From Hybos culiciformis (lineage: Eukaryota > Arthropoda > Insecta > Diptera > Hybotidae), in NCBI GenBank assembly GCA_964007475.1, contig OZ023273.1:1364001-1428000 (forward strand): DNA of 64,000 nt, written 5' to 3'. Shown piece by piece: positions 10,757 through 24,900 of this stretch (position 1 is the first letter of the stretch; each line of letters opens with the position of its first letter). The notes beneath the pieces were generated by a model. The model had not been told where the DNA came from. It made no database searches and saw nothing but the letters and a program-made list of their open reading frames with translations. Position numbers and translations under genes: made by a program.

Positions 10757-13700
10757 CTATATATAATAGAATCAGTTTAGTTTCTTCTAAACTTTTAAAG
10801 AACTTTTTACTTATTTACTTTCTTTAAGAGAGTCAGTCTACAATTTAAGATCCACTATTTAGGCTTATAGCAAAGCCACTAGATTTTTTTTTCTTTTGTT
10901 TTGGATGGAAAAAGCCAAAATACAGCCACAACGAAATAAACTTAGGTTCAAAGCCACGTTAAAACCGATTTCTCGCTTATTTTAGACTATTTGATCATTT
11001 GATAATTATAATTGATAATTATAATACGAGTACGACTAATATATGTATCTAAGTTTTGATTTAAAATAATAAATTTTTATTATTTTCAGCTTAAATTGTA
11101 TTTATAATCAATGAATATAAATCAAATAATAAATTTCTTACATAAATATTTTTACGTTTTTACAATGAAAAACTTAGGTTCCCATTAAAAAATTTTGTGA
11201 ACTCTGCAAAATTGTATTGAATTAATTTCACTTTATCTTCAATATAAAATACATATTTAAATAAATAAAAGAATATGAGAGCTTTTTGTCATTTTTATTT
11301 TCTTATTATTTTTATTTAATATAATATTGCCTTATATTGTTTATACATTATATTTTTGTTCACATAATATCATATTTTCAAATTTATATTTTATTAAATT
11401 TCCAAGTACATACATATAAAAAAAAAAAATTTTTTTAACAAAATTCTTTCAACGCATATTTTTTAATATTCGATGCATTTATTTGTTTTTATTTATTTTT
11501 TATAGAAACGAGGTGTAAGATTTAAATTAAAGGATTCTAATATACAAATTTGTCAAAATCTGTTACCCTCTGTATTATTATTGCAAAAGCGATATGATCT
11601 CCAAGCAATGCTGTTTCGAAATAAGAATGTTGTGTTAGTAAGGTACCTATCAGATTTTTTCTTATAATAAATATTTTTGATAGATATATTTTATTTTGGA
11701 CAATTTGTTTTTTGATAGGTACATTGCTCGTTATGTACATTGTATAGTAAAATTATAAGTTCAGAATTCAATTATATTTTAAATTAAGAAATTTATTGAT
11801 TCAAACTATGTATTTCTCTAATCATTGAACTATAATAACATTCGAGAATAAATATAGAATAATCAGAGTTCAAATAAAACCATTCTGTTGTATGACATAA
11901 AGAGTTCAAATTATATGCTTATCATATTATGTTTAATTTTTGATCTATATACCAATTTCTCAAAATTTATTTATTTATTTCCAAATAAAAGCTAAAATCC
12001 CAAAACTTCAATTGCCAACCCAGATTAAAAAAAACCAATAAGAAATATTAAATTTAAATAAATATTTATAAGTTCTCAATATTTTTTTTTTATTTATTCT
12101 TATATCGTAAAAATATAGTAAAAGGAATTCATTCAGCTTGATTGCAATTCAAAAAAAAAATCCTTTACTCAAATTATTTTTGAAATGTAAATATTAAAAA
12201 AAAAAAAAGAATTTAAAACAAAACGAATTATATTGTAATTTAGATTCAAATTTATTAATATAAATAAATATTTTTCTTTTTCTATTTTTATTTGAATACA
12301 AAAATATTTTATATAGAACAATTTTTATTTTAATACTATAATTTTTATTGAGGTTATTGAATTATTTTAACATATCATATTCATATATTGTGTAGTTATA
12401 AGTTTCTTCTTCTTCTTCTTCTTCATTTAATATTATTAAAATTAAAACAAAATATTATTAAATATTAGTTTGATAAATATAAAATACAAATTTAAATTAA
12501 AAAATTATACTAGAAAACACCAATTTATATAAATTATTTATATTTTTTATAATAGAACTATAATGAAGGTAGAATTGAAGACATCACTTTCTTACTAAGC
12601 CGCAATAAAATATATTTGAAAGAAAATAAAAATGTGGTGTTTTTCTAACTTTAACTAAACCGTGTCTTTCTCACTTAGTTACTAACTTTTAAACTTTTAC
12701 TAAAACTTTATTATTTATTTAATATTTAAGAAATAAAAAATTAAAAATGATGAAAAAAACTTCTTATATTCCATTTGTTACAAAATATTTGTACTAAAAT
12801 AAACATCTTCAAAACTTATTTCCATTACATCATTCAGAATATTATTTTAATCAATAAAATTTTATACAAAATTATATTTGTTATTTATTTATTTTGATAA
12901 TCCTTAAAATTCTATTAGTCAGATATAGTTCAAATATAAACTTGAAAATACAAATTTCTTTCATAATTTGCAGTTTGCTAGTAAATACTGAGTTCAACAT
13001 CACTATGACACTATATAAGAACTATTATAAAATAAATTATTTTATTATACAATACAATGGTAAGATCAATTATCAGATCGATAATAAAATTATTGCTCCA
13101 AGCAATAGTATTCAATTAAATTTTAAAATTCTTGAAAAATTCAGATTTTAAATAATAAACAAGTTTATAGTGATTTAGGATTAATTATTTTCATTATTCA
13201 TTTTTATATAAGACTATCACTTGAACGCGTTTGGAAGTATATACGAGAAAAATCAGCTTTATTAACTGTGAAAATTTAAAAAATTAACAATTAACAGTCT
13301 TTATTGGAAAATTAAAAAAAAAAAATAAAATAAAAATCTGAAACTTAAAATTAAATTGAAAATGTTTAATTGTATATTATGGCAAAAAAAATTCTTTAAC
13401 CATTAAAAAAAATATATATAAATGAAATAAATTTCAGATTACCCACAAAAATTGAAACGAATTCAATTTTACAATTTCAATGGTAAAATTGTGCTTTTTT
13501 TTTTTGTTTTTTTATTTCTTTTCAAATAACCACAATTATTTTATTCAGAAATGTATAAATAATTTATAAATTTTATAATATAAAATATAATATGCATTCT
13601 TGGAATTTATTCAATTGAATAAATTTGAATGTAACTATCAATTAAAAAATATATACATAATAGATGCATGCAATTCTTATCTAATGAAATTTTTTAGTTT

Positions 13701-16700
13701 TTTATATCACTTTTCAAAAAAAAAAAAAACCCAATTCTAAGTCATATAATTTATTAAAACCTAGATTCATCAAAATTACATAGATTTTTATTAAAAAGTT
13801 TTTGCCAAGTTTTCCACATGAATAGCGCTTCGGGATGTTATTGAAATTAAAGTAATCGTAGGTATATATTTTCAAATGCTTTTAATCTATGTACTATCTA
13901 ATACGAAAAGAATTTTAAACAAAATGTTGCCAATATATACATTGAATTGATCACGGTGCTAAAAACACGAAGTTGAAAAAAAAAATTTAACTCATCATCA
14001 ATATCAAATCAATGTTAACTATTTGTGGAATTTTTTTTTTTTTTTGTGAAATTTGGGCCATTAATTAAATAAATGTATGAAGTTGTATTGCAGGACGCTA
14101 TGAGGAGGCCTATATTATAAAGCTAGCAAATTTTATCCTCGAACTGAGCTAAAATATAGAAAAAGATAAATATATAACTAGTTTCATTAAAAGATAGTTC
14201 TCTCTATAGTATCTACACTGAATAAACTAGCACGAAATATCCATACTGCCCACGTTCAACTTGTTGGAAAAACATTTTTTAATTCCAAAATTTGTTTAAA
14301 TTTATTGACAGAATACGTCAAAAAAAAAAATACAAAAGTTTTCAAATCATTTTAACATATTATCGGTTTCTTATAATTTCCTTTTCGTTAAATTTTTCAT
14401 TGGTTAGTTTTTTTTTTTTTTTAATTTAAATATAATATAGTTTATTTGGAAACCAAATGATGCCACTTTTAAAGAAATTTATGAAAAAAAAAACTAGTGT
14501 AGATATAATGTATGTATTTGTATGTATTTATATAGACATAAATATTATATGCATATGTTTATGTCTATATATAACTATGTATATTTGTTTTGTGCAGATT
14601 GTCCTTTTTATGTACATAGAAAAAAAAATCGAAAAAAAAAAAAAAATATGTATTAATTTGATACAAATATTCATCTGAAAAATTTGTTGATGTGGAAATA
14701 ACATCACCGCAAATCAGTAGAGAGAAAAATAATGAAAAGCAAAAAAAAAATAAAATAAAACATAATAAATTTTCCAGGATTATTCAATTTTTTCCCTGTT
14801 TGGAGAACATGGAAATGCATTCGGTTGAAAACAAGTCCCTTCTTTTTTTTTTTATTATCAATTGGTTTTAATTTTTTTTTTTTTTATTTTTTATCACGAT
14901 TTTATTAAAAAGTCCTGAATGAAATATCAAAAGAAAATTGCATAGCTTGGTAAACTGAACCATGAAATTTTCTCTGCAAATTTTCTTTTTTTTTTTGTTA
15001 ACAAAGTGAGTTAATTACAAAATTGTTAATTTATTTTTTTAATTATAGGTAGATAGAAAAAAAAAAGTACTAAAATCCAACGTTAGTTTAATAATTACAA
15101 GACCCAGAATTTTTTTTTAACTATCAAAAATCATCATTAGTTAAATGTATTCTTTAACTTACCACCTACTAATCAGAGCGCTGAAAGTTAATTGAAACTA
15201 ATTTACTGTTTTTTTTTTCCTCCAAATTCGATTAGGAACTTTTGAATTTATTTTCTATTTGGTTAGAAATATTTACATGCTTCTAAAGTTTATAATTTTT
15301 TATTAAATTTAAATTTTATCATAAAAAATTCTCTTAAATAAAACCCACAGAAAAATATTCCAAGATTTTTATTAATATTTGTTATATGGAAAAAAATTAT
15401 TTGCTTGACTTATTCAACCTTGTTTCAGCCCTAAACGTAAATATTTTGCATTAAATTATTTTAATAAAATAAAAATCAAGGCAATATGAATTAAATTACA
15501 TAAATATTATGATGAGAGGTTGTTTCTTTAATAAACATTATTATGGTGAACAACATTCAATGCAAGTCAAGATATAAAAATACATAATATGTAATATATA
15601 CAATATACCTACACATAGTAATACTTATCCATCATTCAGCTATGTGTTTAGTCAAATGAGAAAATCAGTTCCACTTGCATTGTTGGGATCTAGAATTATG
15701 ATAATAAAATATTTTCTTATACATTATTTCATTAACTTTGTTACAAAAATTTATTGTTTGTGATGTCTGAATATAACTTATAACTTACATAAAGCTCTTT
15801 ATATACCCTCACCCCAATAAAGTTTTTACACAAAATTTAATACTTCAAGGAGCGATATTTTACCAAATCAGAAAAACTGATTTTTGTTTTTAATTATTTA
15901 TATTTTAATTTTTTACGATATCAAAACTAAAACATAATTATTGTAATTGTGTTCAAATAACCGGAGGTCAATAAAAATAAAAATTGCAATTAAAATAGAT
16001 TTTAGATTTTTAAATATTTATTTTTTTTTTTGTACACAACTAAATTTGGAATATATTTACGTGTTCAATTAATAGTTATTATCACAGTTAAATTGAACGT
16101 AATTTTTTTTTTTTTTAAATATTGGTTTACATTTTTTTAATTGAACTTATTTATATTTAATAATTTAATAGTGAATAAAAGTTTATGGAAATATATACAT
16201 AATACATAATACATTAAAGTTATTTAGAAATATTAATACTAAATTGATAAAGGTTGTTGCTGCAATCGCTATGAATTCTAAACAGGCCTTGAAATTAGTG
16301 GATGACTTTAGAGTTTAGCATTAAAATTATCTCATACAATTAATTTTTAATATATCTTTTCATGTGAATTAATATAGAAATAATCGGCTTTAAAGTTTCA
16401 GAAACTCAAGCTGCAATATTGCAACTTCCAACTACTCAGAAAAATTGTTGTCAGACTAGAAACGCGATAACGAATTGAAACTATAATAGAAGTTATTGAG
16501 TTATAAATTTTGCTGAACAACTTAATTTATTTTATTTTAGAAAAATCTATCTCATTTTAAATTATTTGTTCGCTCAGTGAATTCATTAAATTTTTAAGCT
16601 ACCGAAATCCGAATATCCTTGTAGAAAATTATTTTTGCATAACAAAGTATAATCATTATTATGATTATCTGTTTTATTTTATATACTTAATGATTTTTTA

Positions 16701-19189
16701 AAACCATAGTCAGCAGCCTCAACCAAGAGGTTTTATAATTTTATTAATTTAATTTATTATAATTAATTTTATTGAAAACTTAATTAATGAAAATGTATTT
16801 CAATGTTGTTAATTGCTTTATAAATTCATTATTATAAAAAAAATTATATATAGGTAGGTACGTAATCATTATGGACATAATGCATGAAATTCATTAAAAA
16901 AATTTTTTAATTCTTCTTTTTTTGTTTTTTTTTATTACCTTTCAAAATAATTTTTTTTTTTTACTTTACTGTTCTGTTTTAGGCGAAAATTGTGTACTTA
17001 TATTAAAGAGTCATACACTATTTAGTTTACATCCTTTATATAATTTAAATTCAAACCACATGGATGTAAAACGGTTCACACCTTTTTATGAATATTAACT
17101 ATGCTAATTTTCAAAAATAAAAAAAAAAATACAATCGCTTCAATATTAATTATATGGTTGTTATAGATACGCTCATTTGAATATAAGCTTTGATTATGGG
17201 AAAACTGAAAAAATGTGAACTAACTACATTACAAAAGTTTTATTTTTTTTATGGTGAGATGGCTAAAATTATGTAATATTATATATAATAAATATTTTAA
17301 ATTTTAAACTTCAATGAATTGGACAGTGTTATATCAAAACCCTTACTACTTTAAAAAAACAAAAAGAATATTGATTAATAACTATAACAAATAATCAAAT
17401 AAAAAAACATTAGATAATTATAAATCCTATAATTTATAAATAAAAATTAATTATTTACAAGCACTTTTTATACATAATATAAAATTTTAATACACTTAAA
17501 AAATAAAATCTTAATTTAAGTTTTTTAATTTATTATTTTAATTTTCTTGAAAAAATGTTGCAAATAAAGTTTAGGAGAAATCTTCTAAATTATTTCCGGA
17601 TTAGTAAAAAAAATTTCTATTGATATCCTCAACAACGTCCGGTTATCATATTGGAGTTTATCTTCAGAATGGTGTCTGAATATCCAACATTCACTATGTA
17701 TAAATTAAATAAAACTTCTTAATTCATAATTCCATATGTATTATTATTACCAACAGTGTCATCAATTTTTTACATGAATTTTCATTATACACCAAAGCCA
17801 AAACTTTATTTTTTCTGATAATAGAATTTCCAAAATTCATCGTACATGTTGTATAATATTTGATAAGGCTGTCAATGTTAACGATCACCTATAGAGTCAT
17901 CATAACTATAAATTTCGATAGCAAAAGGACATATTTATTGTAAAAATGTTATGTAATCGATTTTAATTAAGAAATTTTCAATTTTTTATTATTAATTAAT
18001 TGGTTTATTTTTTTAAATCACTGAATACATTATATAGACTTCCATAAACACATAACTCATACAGAAATCTGCCTTTTTATGTTGGCCCATCACAGACATA
18101 AATAGTTTCAATAGTTTCATATATTCGTTATATGATTTTTATGCCTGCGAGATGCTTTGAATGTATTGTTATTTTTTAACAAGCAAGGACAAATAGCTAA
18201 TAGTTTTTATCTAATTATACCAAAATTTATCATAAAAATTCACAAACTATCAGAAATGATTGCAGTTTTAGTTATATAACTTTATAGCTGGTTCTTATAG
18301 CTAATTTTCCAACGAGTTTTTTTTTTCAGTGCAGAAGGCTTTAAATTTATGTCGGTAATGATTGGCATTGGCAGATATACATACATTTATACCTATACTT
18401 AAAAAAAACATCAACAAAAACAAAAAAAAATCAAACAAACGAGATATTAAAATTTTGTAAATAAAATAAAAAAAAATTGTAATCTTGTGTAATAAAGTAA
18501 ACATTTATTATAAAAATTTAATTAAAAAAAAAAAAAAATTAAAATTAATTATATTTATATTAATTAAAAAATATTATATATATATTATATATTTATTATT
18601 ATATTTTATAAAAACAGAAAAAAACAGAAAAAAAAAAAAAAACCAACCACAAAAATATAAACAATTATATGTAATTTAAAAAATATAAAATTAACGAAAA
18701 TTAAAAATACAAAATAAAAAAAAAATGTATGTTTTATAAAAAATTAAATAAATTTATTTGAAATTTTAAGTTTTTTTTATTATTATTTTTTTAAGTAAAA
18801 AAAAAATTAGGTAATTTTTTTTTTTTTTTAATTAATCGAATTATTTGAAAATTATTTCCAAATAAAAAATCAAAAAAAAAAAATCAACCAAAACTACGTT
18901 AAATTTATTGTTATTTATTTTCATTGTTAAAATAATATTTATGAAATCAAAAACAAAATATGAAAAAAATTAAAATAAAATAAAAAAAAATAAATAAAAT
19001 ATAATTTTGAAAAATAATTAATTCTGTATTATCATTTATTCTGTAATTTCTACTTTAAATAGGAATATAGGAATGGCGCCAAAAATTTTATTACGCTCCA
19101 CTATACTATATTTAACTCATCTGTGTAAAAATGAACCCACAGAGATCTGAAAGTGTAACATATTAACAAAAAAAAATTATACCCTTTCT
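10757..19189. other. Gene-poor AT-rich intergenic DNA
   Basis: About 8.4 kb of AT-rich sequence with homopolymers and short TA repeats. No gene, complete transposon or RNA gene was recognised. Two short coding-like patches near 16253-16480 have no recognisable homology and are listed as a finding only. Confidence 0.5.
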
Positions 19190-19788
19190 GCACAGGTAAC
19201 ACAAAGACGTCTTAAAGCAGCCTTTTGAACAAATTGTACACATTGCCAAAGACGTCTTTCACAAAAGGTGATCCCAATCATACAAAATTTGTCTCTAGAC
19301 GGTCATATGACTGGCATGGGACTCAGGTCACAAGACCTAAAAGTTCTAAAAAGACTTCTGCGAAACGTCACCTGGAGGTTGCCACGACCGCCCGTGCACC
19401 GCTTTTCTGAGTCATTTTGTAAACTTTAAGTAAAGCTTGAACTTCTTTATGACGTCGCATAGAAGTAAAAGTATTACTTTGAAGTCACAATATGACTCTC
19501 AGGAATCCTCAAATAAACTATAGTAAAAGCTTCTAGGTCACAAGCTTACCGTAAAAAGACCTAATTACGACAAATAAAAAAGCTTTAGGATAGCAGTTGA
19601 GTAACTGTGGAACCTCTAAACGACTAAAAGTACACAAAATGACTTGACAGTGACTCTAAAGTAACTTGATTAGGTAAAATTGAGTAAATTTGTGACTTTT
19701 TGAAGACTAAAGAGTCAGAAAATGACAGTATAGTGACTCAAACACGATTTGATTAGTCACAATAAGACGGGGTAGTGACGTATTGAGG

Positions 19789-20160
19789 ACGTTTCAAAGA
19801 GACTAAATTGTAACAATCTGACGTCAACAGGACGTCATTGAGATTAACTAAAACGACTCTACTCTTAGCAGAATTTTTATTAATTTTATAGTACAATTAT
19901 GATCGATGCATTTCAAAGTCATAAAAGGCGTAAAAAAATTAAATTGGAGTATAAGACATATCTTATAATTCCATTTAATTTAATCTTTTTATGCGTCTTC
20001 AAAATGCGCGGACCTTAACTGTGCTATAAAGCTAATAAAATGTCTGCTTAGGGTAGAATCTGGTTAATTAATCTTCATGACGTTCTGCTAATTCCAGGTT
20101 GTGACGACTTATTTGAATATCTTGATTGTGACATCTTAATTTCATTGAAACGTCTTACAG
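19789..20160. repeat. Large imperfect palindrome in the left arm
   Basis: Centred near 19957, inside TATAAGACATATCTTATA. On the left, TTAGCAGAATTTTTATTAAT and TTTATAGTACAATTATGATC match the reverse complement of the right side (CTAAGCAGACATTTTATTAG, TTTATAGCACAGTTAAGGTC). The match continues outwards through ACGTCAT and GACGTTTCAA blocks with small indels. The arms are about 170-200 bases and could form a hairpin or cruciform. Confidence 0.75.
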
Positions 20161-20522
20161 AGATGGATATGATCATATTAATATTATATGTATAGGATAC
20201 ACTTCATTTTTAACTGCAAGCTGCATTTTTTCTAATAACAATTATGGTAATGATAATCTTTTAACTGTTTTATCTACAAATAAATAAAAAGTGAGAATAT
20301 GTATGTATGTATTAATTTACGAAAACAAATTAAATATTTATTATCAATTCAAAAAAAAAGAACAATTCAGTTCATTTACTAACTTATTAGTAGTTAAAAA
20401 AAATTATATACATTAGTTTAAATACATGGTAATATTTAATACCATTATATTCTAAATATTAGAAATAAAAATATTAATTCCTAGGAATTAATTATTAATA
20501 AATTATTATTTATGGTTATTAT

Positions 20523-20949
20523 TTATTGTTCATGAGTAGATGTAGATAAATCGATCAAACGAGATAGTTGAACAGGAGTGGATGGTTCGGTAAAAGCAGT
20601 TGTTTCAGTCGTTTTAGTTTTCTTTTAATGATTTTTCTTCTGTATTTGTAATTTTATGTCCACTGAAAAGAAATAAATACATTTTAATCAAGATAAAGAA
20701 AAAATAAAACAACAGCTAAAGATACTTACGTTCGCTTTACTCTTTCTGAAGAATGTTTAAGAAAGTCAATAAAAAATTGTTGAATTTTGTGTTTGGTGTT
20801 TGGTGTAAGAATTATCATAACTTTCTCGTATAATTTCTAGAAACAAATTGGTTAATTTATCAAATTTTGAAAAACGTTTCTTAATTGTTGTTCCGTTCCA
20901 GGAAAATCCTTGCATCAAGACATCGCAAAATAAAAATTTGGTCATATTT
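20523..20949 (-). pseudogene. Broken spliced gene in the foldback-like element, possible SANT/Myb-like domain
   Basis: A minus-strand gene remnant with good splice sites. A 5' non-coding exon ends at 21007 before GTAAGT. Intron 1 is 20950-21006 (57 bases), exon A 20730-20949, intron 2 20663-20729 (67 bases), and exon B 20523-20662, stopping at TAA 20523-20525. Exon A starts ATG at 20945 and includes LMQGFSWNGTTIKKRFSKFD, which resembles the helix of SANT/Myb- or MADF-like DNA-binding domains common in transposon-encoded proteins. Reading to the donor needs one frameshift (then FFIDFLKHSSERVKR), and exon B needs another before a Ser/Thr-rich end (TEPSTPVQLSRLIDLSTSTH). The join at exon A/B preserves the frame. 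The domain call is tentative; no catalytic transposase is visible. Confidence 0.5.
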
Positions 20950-21217
20950 CTAAGACACAAAATAAAACATTAAATACGTATAATTTAATTAAAATTAACT
21001 ACTTACCAAAATTTAATATTTATTGAAAAATTATTTTGGAGATTTAATTAACTTTTATTAAACTTTTGAATTTAAAATAAATTTATATTTTTTTCCGTGA
21101 CTTTGATGTTGACTTCTGAAATGATAACGTTAAACTAAATTTTCTAAATTTCTGAAATGATAACTACTAATAAATTTTCATTTTATTGCAACTAATTAGT
21201 CGTATAGAAGTCGCATT

Positions 21218-21420
21218 GTAACTTTCTAGTAATAATCAAGTAAAATGGCGACTTTAATATGACTTCTGAGTCTTTCTTTGACTCAAAATATTATATTTTT
21301 AAGAATTATGTAACTTTTTAGTTAAATCTAAGTCTCTTTGTGACTTTTTAGTAAATATCAAGTCAAATATCGACTTTAAAATGTTTTTTGAGTCATTCTA
21401 CGACTCAAAATAATGCTTAC
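21218..21420. repeat. Degenerate ~122-bp tandem repeat in the right arm
   Basis: The unit starting near 21218 (GTAACTTTCTAGTAATAATC, GGCGACTTTAATATGACTTC, then GACTCAAAATATTA) recurs near 21340 (GTGACTTTTTAGTAAATATC, ATCGACTTTAAAATG, then GACTCAAAATAATG). The copies are diverged but collinear. Subterminal tandem repetition is a known property of foldback-type elements. Confidence 0.6.
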
Positions 21421-21905
21421 TTTCAATTAAATACAAGCTTAAAAATCTGTAATATTATTACCTTCCTTTAAATTTAAGTCAAATGGTGACGCAAATGAGT
21501 CTTTAAAGTCATAAAGCGACTTTAATATAACTTTAAAGTTAGTTGTAAGTCCGATTTCGACACAATGATTTAAGTTGAGTTTTTATGTGACTTTTGTAGG
21601 AAGAAGCTTTCAAAAAAAAAAGTGCTTTAAAGACCTGGTTGTTACAAGAAGACTTATCGCGGTCGCATTAATAAAAAAAAAAGCTCAGTCAAGATCAAAT
21701 ATAGGTTACATTTTGACCTGGCCATTGCATTATTTTTTTTTCGGTCAATTACAAGTCATTTGATAACTTGGGTCAGATTGGAACGTCTGTGAAATGTCAC
21801 AGGGAGGTCATTGAATTTTATAATTTTTTTTTTTGCGACCAGTAAGTTATTTAGGAACCCAGGTCATTTTTTGTATGACTGGGATGTATATCACTGGAAA
21901 ATTGC

Positions 21906-24900
21906 ACAGATTCCATAAATTAACTATCAAAAATGTTTTTTTTTTTAAGTTCTCTCATGCACAATTTTTTTTAATTTTTCAACTGCTCAACAAACAACTT
22001 CGTTTATTTCAACACAATAAAATTAAATCAACCGTTCTGTGTCGCTGAAACATTCTCGGACAATCCCATCTCACAATCAAAGTTAAATCAGAGAAGGATC
22101 ATGGCAAGTTTTTAAATCCCCATTATTTATCCTACATAATACAAACGATTTATTAAGGGGGAAAAATATTTTACGTGATTTTTTTTTCTGAATTTAATCT
22201 GTGATTTAATCAATATTATTCAATAATCAGTATTCATAAAGACGAAAATATAATCTGGATTTTTTCACCATACATTTAACTATATATACATTTATAGTTA
22301 CCGAGAACAGTTCTCAATATAAAGGAAAAACTTTTACAAAGGACAATTTATTTGGTTGTTGTATATGGATTACATAAGAAATAATTTTTTTTAATTAAAA
22401 AATTTAATTTTTTTTAAACCAACTTATAATTTAATTTTACATCCATAATATAATTTTACTTAATTAAGGGATATCATTGACATTATTAAAAAATATGAAA
22501 CTATAAAAAATTTTAATAAAATTTTCTCTTGTGCAAAAAGGAATAATAAAAAAAGAATATATTTTAATAAAACCTTATCATATAATTACAAAAAAGATTA
22601 AAAGTTTGATATTACAATTACTAAAAGCTAGCAAAAAAAATAATAATAATAATAATAATAAAATTATTGTAAAAATTCTTAGAACAATAAACCTTATACA
22701 ACATATATATATATTTAACATATGTCCTAAGGGTATTTAGGAAAATTCTATACCATTCAATCAAATTTAAAATTTATAACATCCTTGCAATAGAATTCAT
22801 TCCTTTAAATAATTTTTCTAATCGTTATCAGGATTGAGGGAATTTTTTTAAAATATTTAACTATTGTATATTGTGAGGAAATTTCTTTAAACTCTTAAGG
22901 ATTTGATTTAAACTCTTAAAAATATAGAACAGTACCTCATTAATGAAATATGGAACCCGTTTTCAGATACTTTGGTCACAATTAGGGGATGAACATATTT
23001 TTATACAATATTTTTATACTATATTTTTATACTATATTTTTATACTAAAAAATTAATAAGAAACCTAACTTTCACAGATAGTTGGATAGCCTTATTATAA
23101 TATTGCTATTATTCAAGTAATAAGTGACCCCAATTTAAAAAACTATATTATAATATTGCTTTTGTAAACGTTAAGTGACCCCAATACAAAATATTTCCTT
23201 TTTCTTTATATTCATCGCCGCATATTAAACTAGAAATTATACTAAAAAGTAATCAGTATGATTTGAAGGTAAAAATCATGAATATTATCTTTAAATTAAC
23301 TAGAAAAAATAAACTTAAAATGATAGCATAATATACAGAGGACATAGTGTACTTATAACATAGTCATATAGATAAAAAAAAAAAACCCCCCCTGTGATAT
23401 TACATAGAAAATGAATAATAAAAATACGATATAATAATATATATAAAATCAAAAATCTTTTTGTTTTGTCCTTTTCAATTCTTTCTAGTTTTGGGGACGA
23501 ACAAAAGCACACAATGTCCTTTTCCTAAATTATATACATATATATATTAAATGCTATAATTGAGACCAGTTACAATGTACATAATTATTATGTCCTTAAG
23601 TTATTTTCCAAAATAATATGAATATGGTAAAAATAAAAAAATAAAAAAAAAATTAGATATATTTTTGTATGTTATTTGATAAATAAACAAATTTAAATGT
23701 TCCAATTACATACAAAATGTTTTTAATAATTTGCAGTAAAAATATACACACTCTAGTATGATATACAAAATGGATAAGCTGAAAATAATTCAAAAAAACA
23801 ATTTTAATTACAATGTTAAAAAATTTTATTGAAATTTATATTTTTCACAAACAGAATAATGGAATACAATTTGAAAAACTTATAAGACATGTCATCAATG
23901 TTATCGGACAATGTCGAATAAACTAACAGAGTATACATCTAACCATACTACTTTAAAGCTGAAGTTCACAAAGGCTCAAGGACAAAATAATATTATATTA
24001 AACTTAGACAAAAATAATATTTTCATAACACACTGGCACTCATTTGTTTTAAGAGTCAAATATTGTTTTTTTTATTCAAGATACACTTTTTCCATAGTAC
24101 ATCATCAAAAATCAAAAATGATTAAATTTTTCTTTTGACAGTTGATGCAAATGGAAATAATATGCACCTAAAGCTACGGTTTCCAATGTTATGTGGAAAG
24201 CCTTTTAAAATTAAATCTTCGGAATAAAATCAGAAATACTAGTGTAAAATCAGGTATGTTTCTATGTATAAAAGAAAATGTTAAATAATATTCTCCGAAA
24301 ACTACACACACAATTTTTCCGGTCACTTTGGTTTTTCGTGACTCTTATGTGCTGTTAAGTCATCTCTTATTGAAATTATTGCCTAAATGTCCCCTCCACG
24401 CACCCTCTCTATATATTTTGCTGAACTCAAAACCATATAAAGCCACTACATCACGACAACGTTTCCCAAGGAAGCTTAGGTATCTTAAGTATGTATCTTA
24501 AGTATGTGCTTATCAACTTAATTATATATTTGTTATTTTCAAAATGCTTACAAAAAGTTTAAAAAATTTATAAAAAAACACACTGACAGTCTTCTTACAT
24601 TTAATGTTTTTCTTTTTTTCTATTCAGATAATGAAAACTTTTGAACACACGATTTCTTATAAATGTTCAAAATTGAACATAAGCTACTTTTCAATCTTAC
24701 CATAGAAATAGTAAAAATCTCTTTTATGCTTGGTTTCGATTCATTTGGGTTATTTTATTTTTTTTTTATTTTAAACAATTACACCAAAAAAAAAAAAAAA
24801 AACTTTACCGCAATAATTGAACGGATTGCAAAAAAAAAAATAAAAAAACAATCTTATCAAAATTATTTTGCGGTATGTTCTTTATCCAGCAAACAAGGGT

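Larger units (their letters stand above)
19190..21905. mobile_element. Foldback-like element with GTC/GAC-rich arms
   Basis: A 2.7-kb block stands out from its AT-rich surroundings. AGTC, GTCA, TGAC and GACGTC-type cores recur every few tens of bases through 19195-20165 and again through 21097-21890. The two rich arms enclose a poorer centre (20170-21090) that carries a small broken gene on the minus strand. The right end read on the minus strand (CATCCCAGTCATACAAAA) resembles the left arm near 19270 (GATCCCAATCATACAAAA), so the arms look inverted. Long repetitive inverted arms around a gene recall the Foldback/NOF layout of Drosophila. The exact ends, target duplication and superfamily are not determined. 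Confidence 0.55.

Noticed and set aside
14095..14151. Possible exon after TTGTATTGCAG with RYEEAYIIKLANFILELS then stop
   Set aside because: Good acceptor-like sequence but only 18 codons, no partner exon and no recognisable homology.
23911..24138. 75-codon ATG frame
   Set aside because: No recognisable domain, no promoter or splice context; within the length expected by chance in AT-rich DNA.
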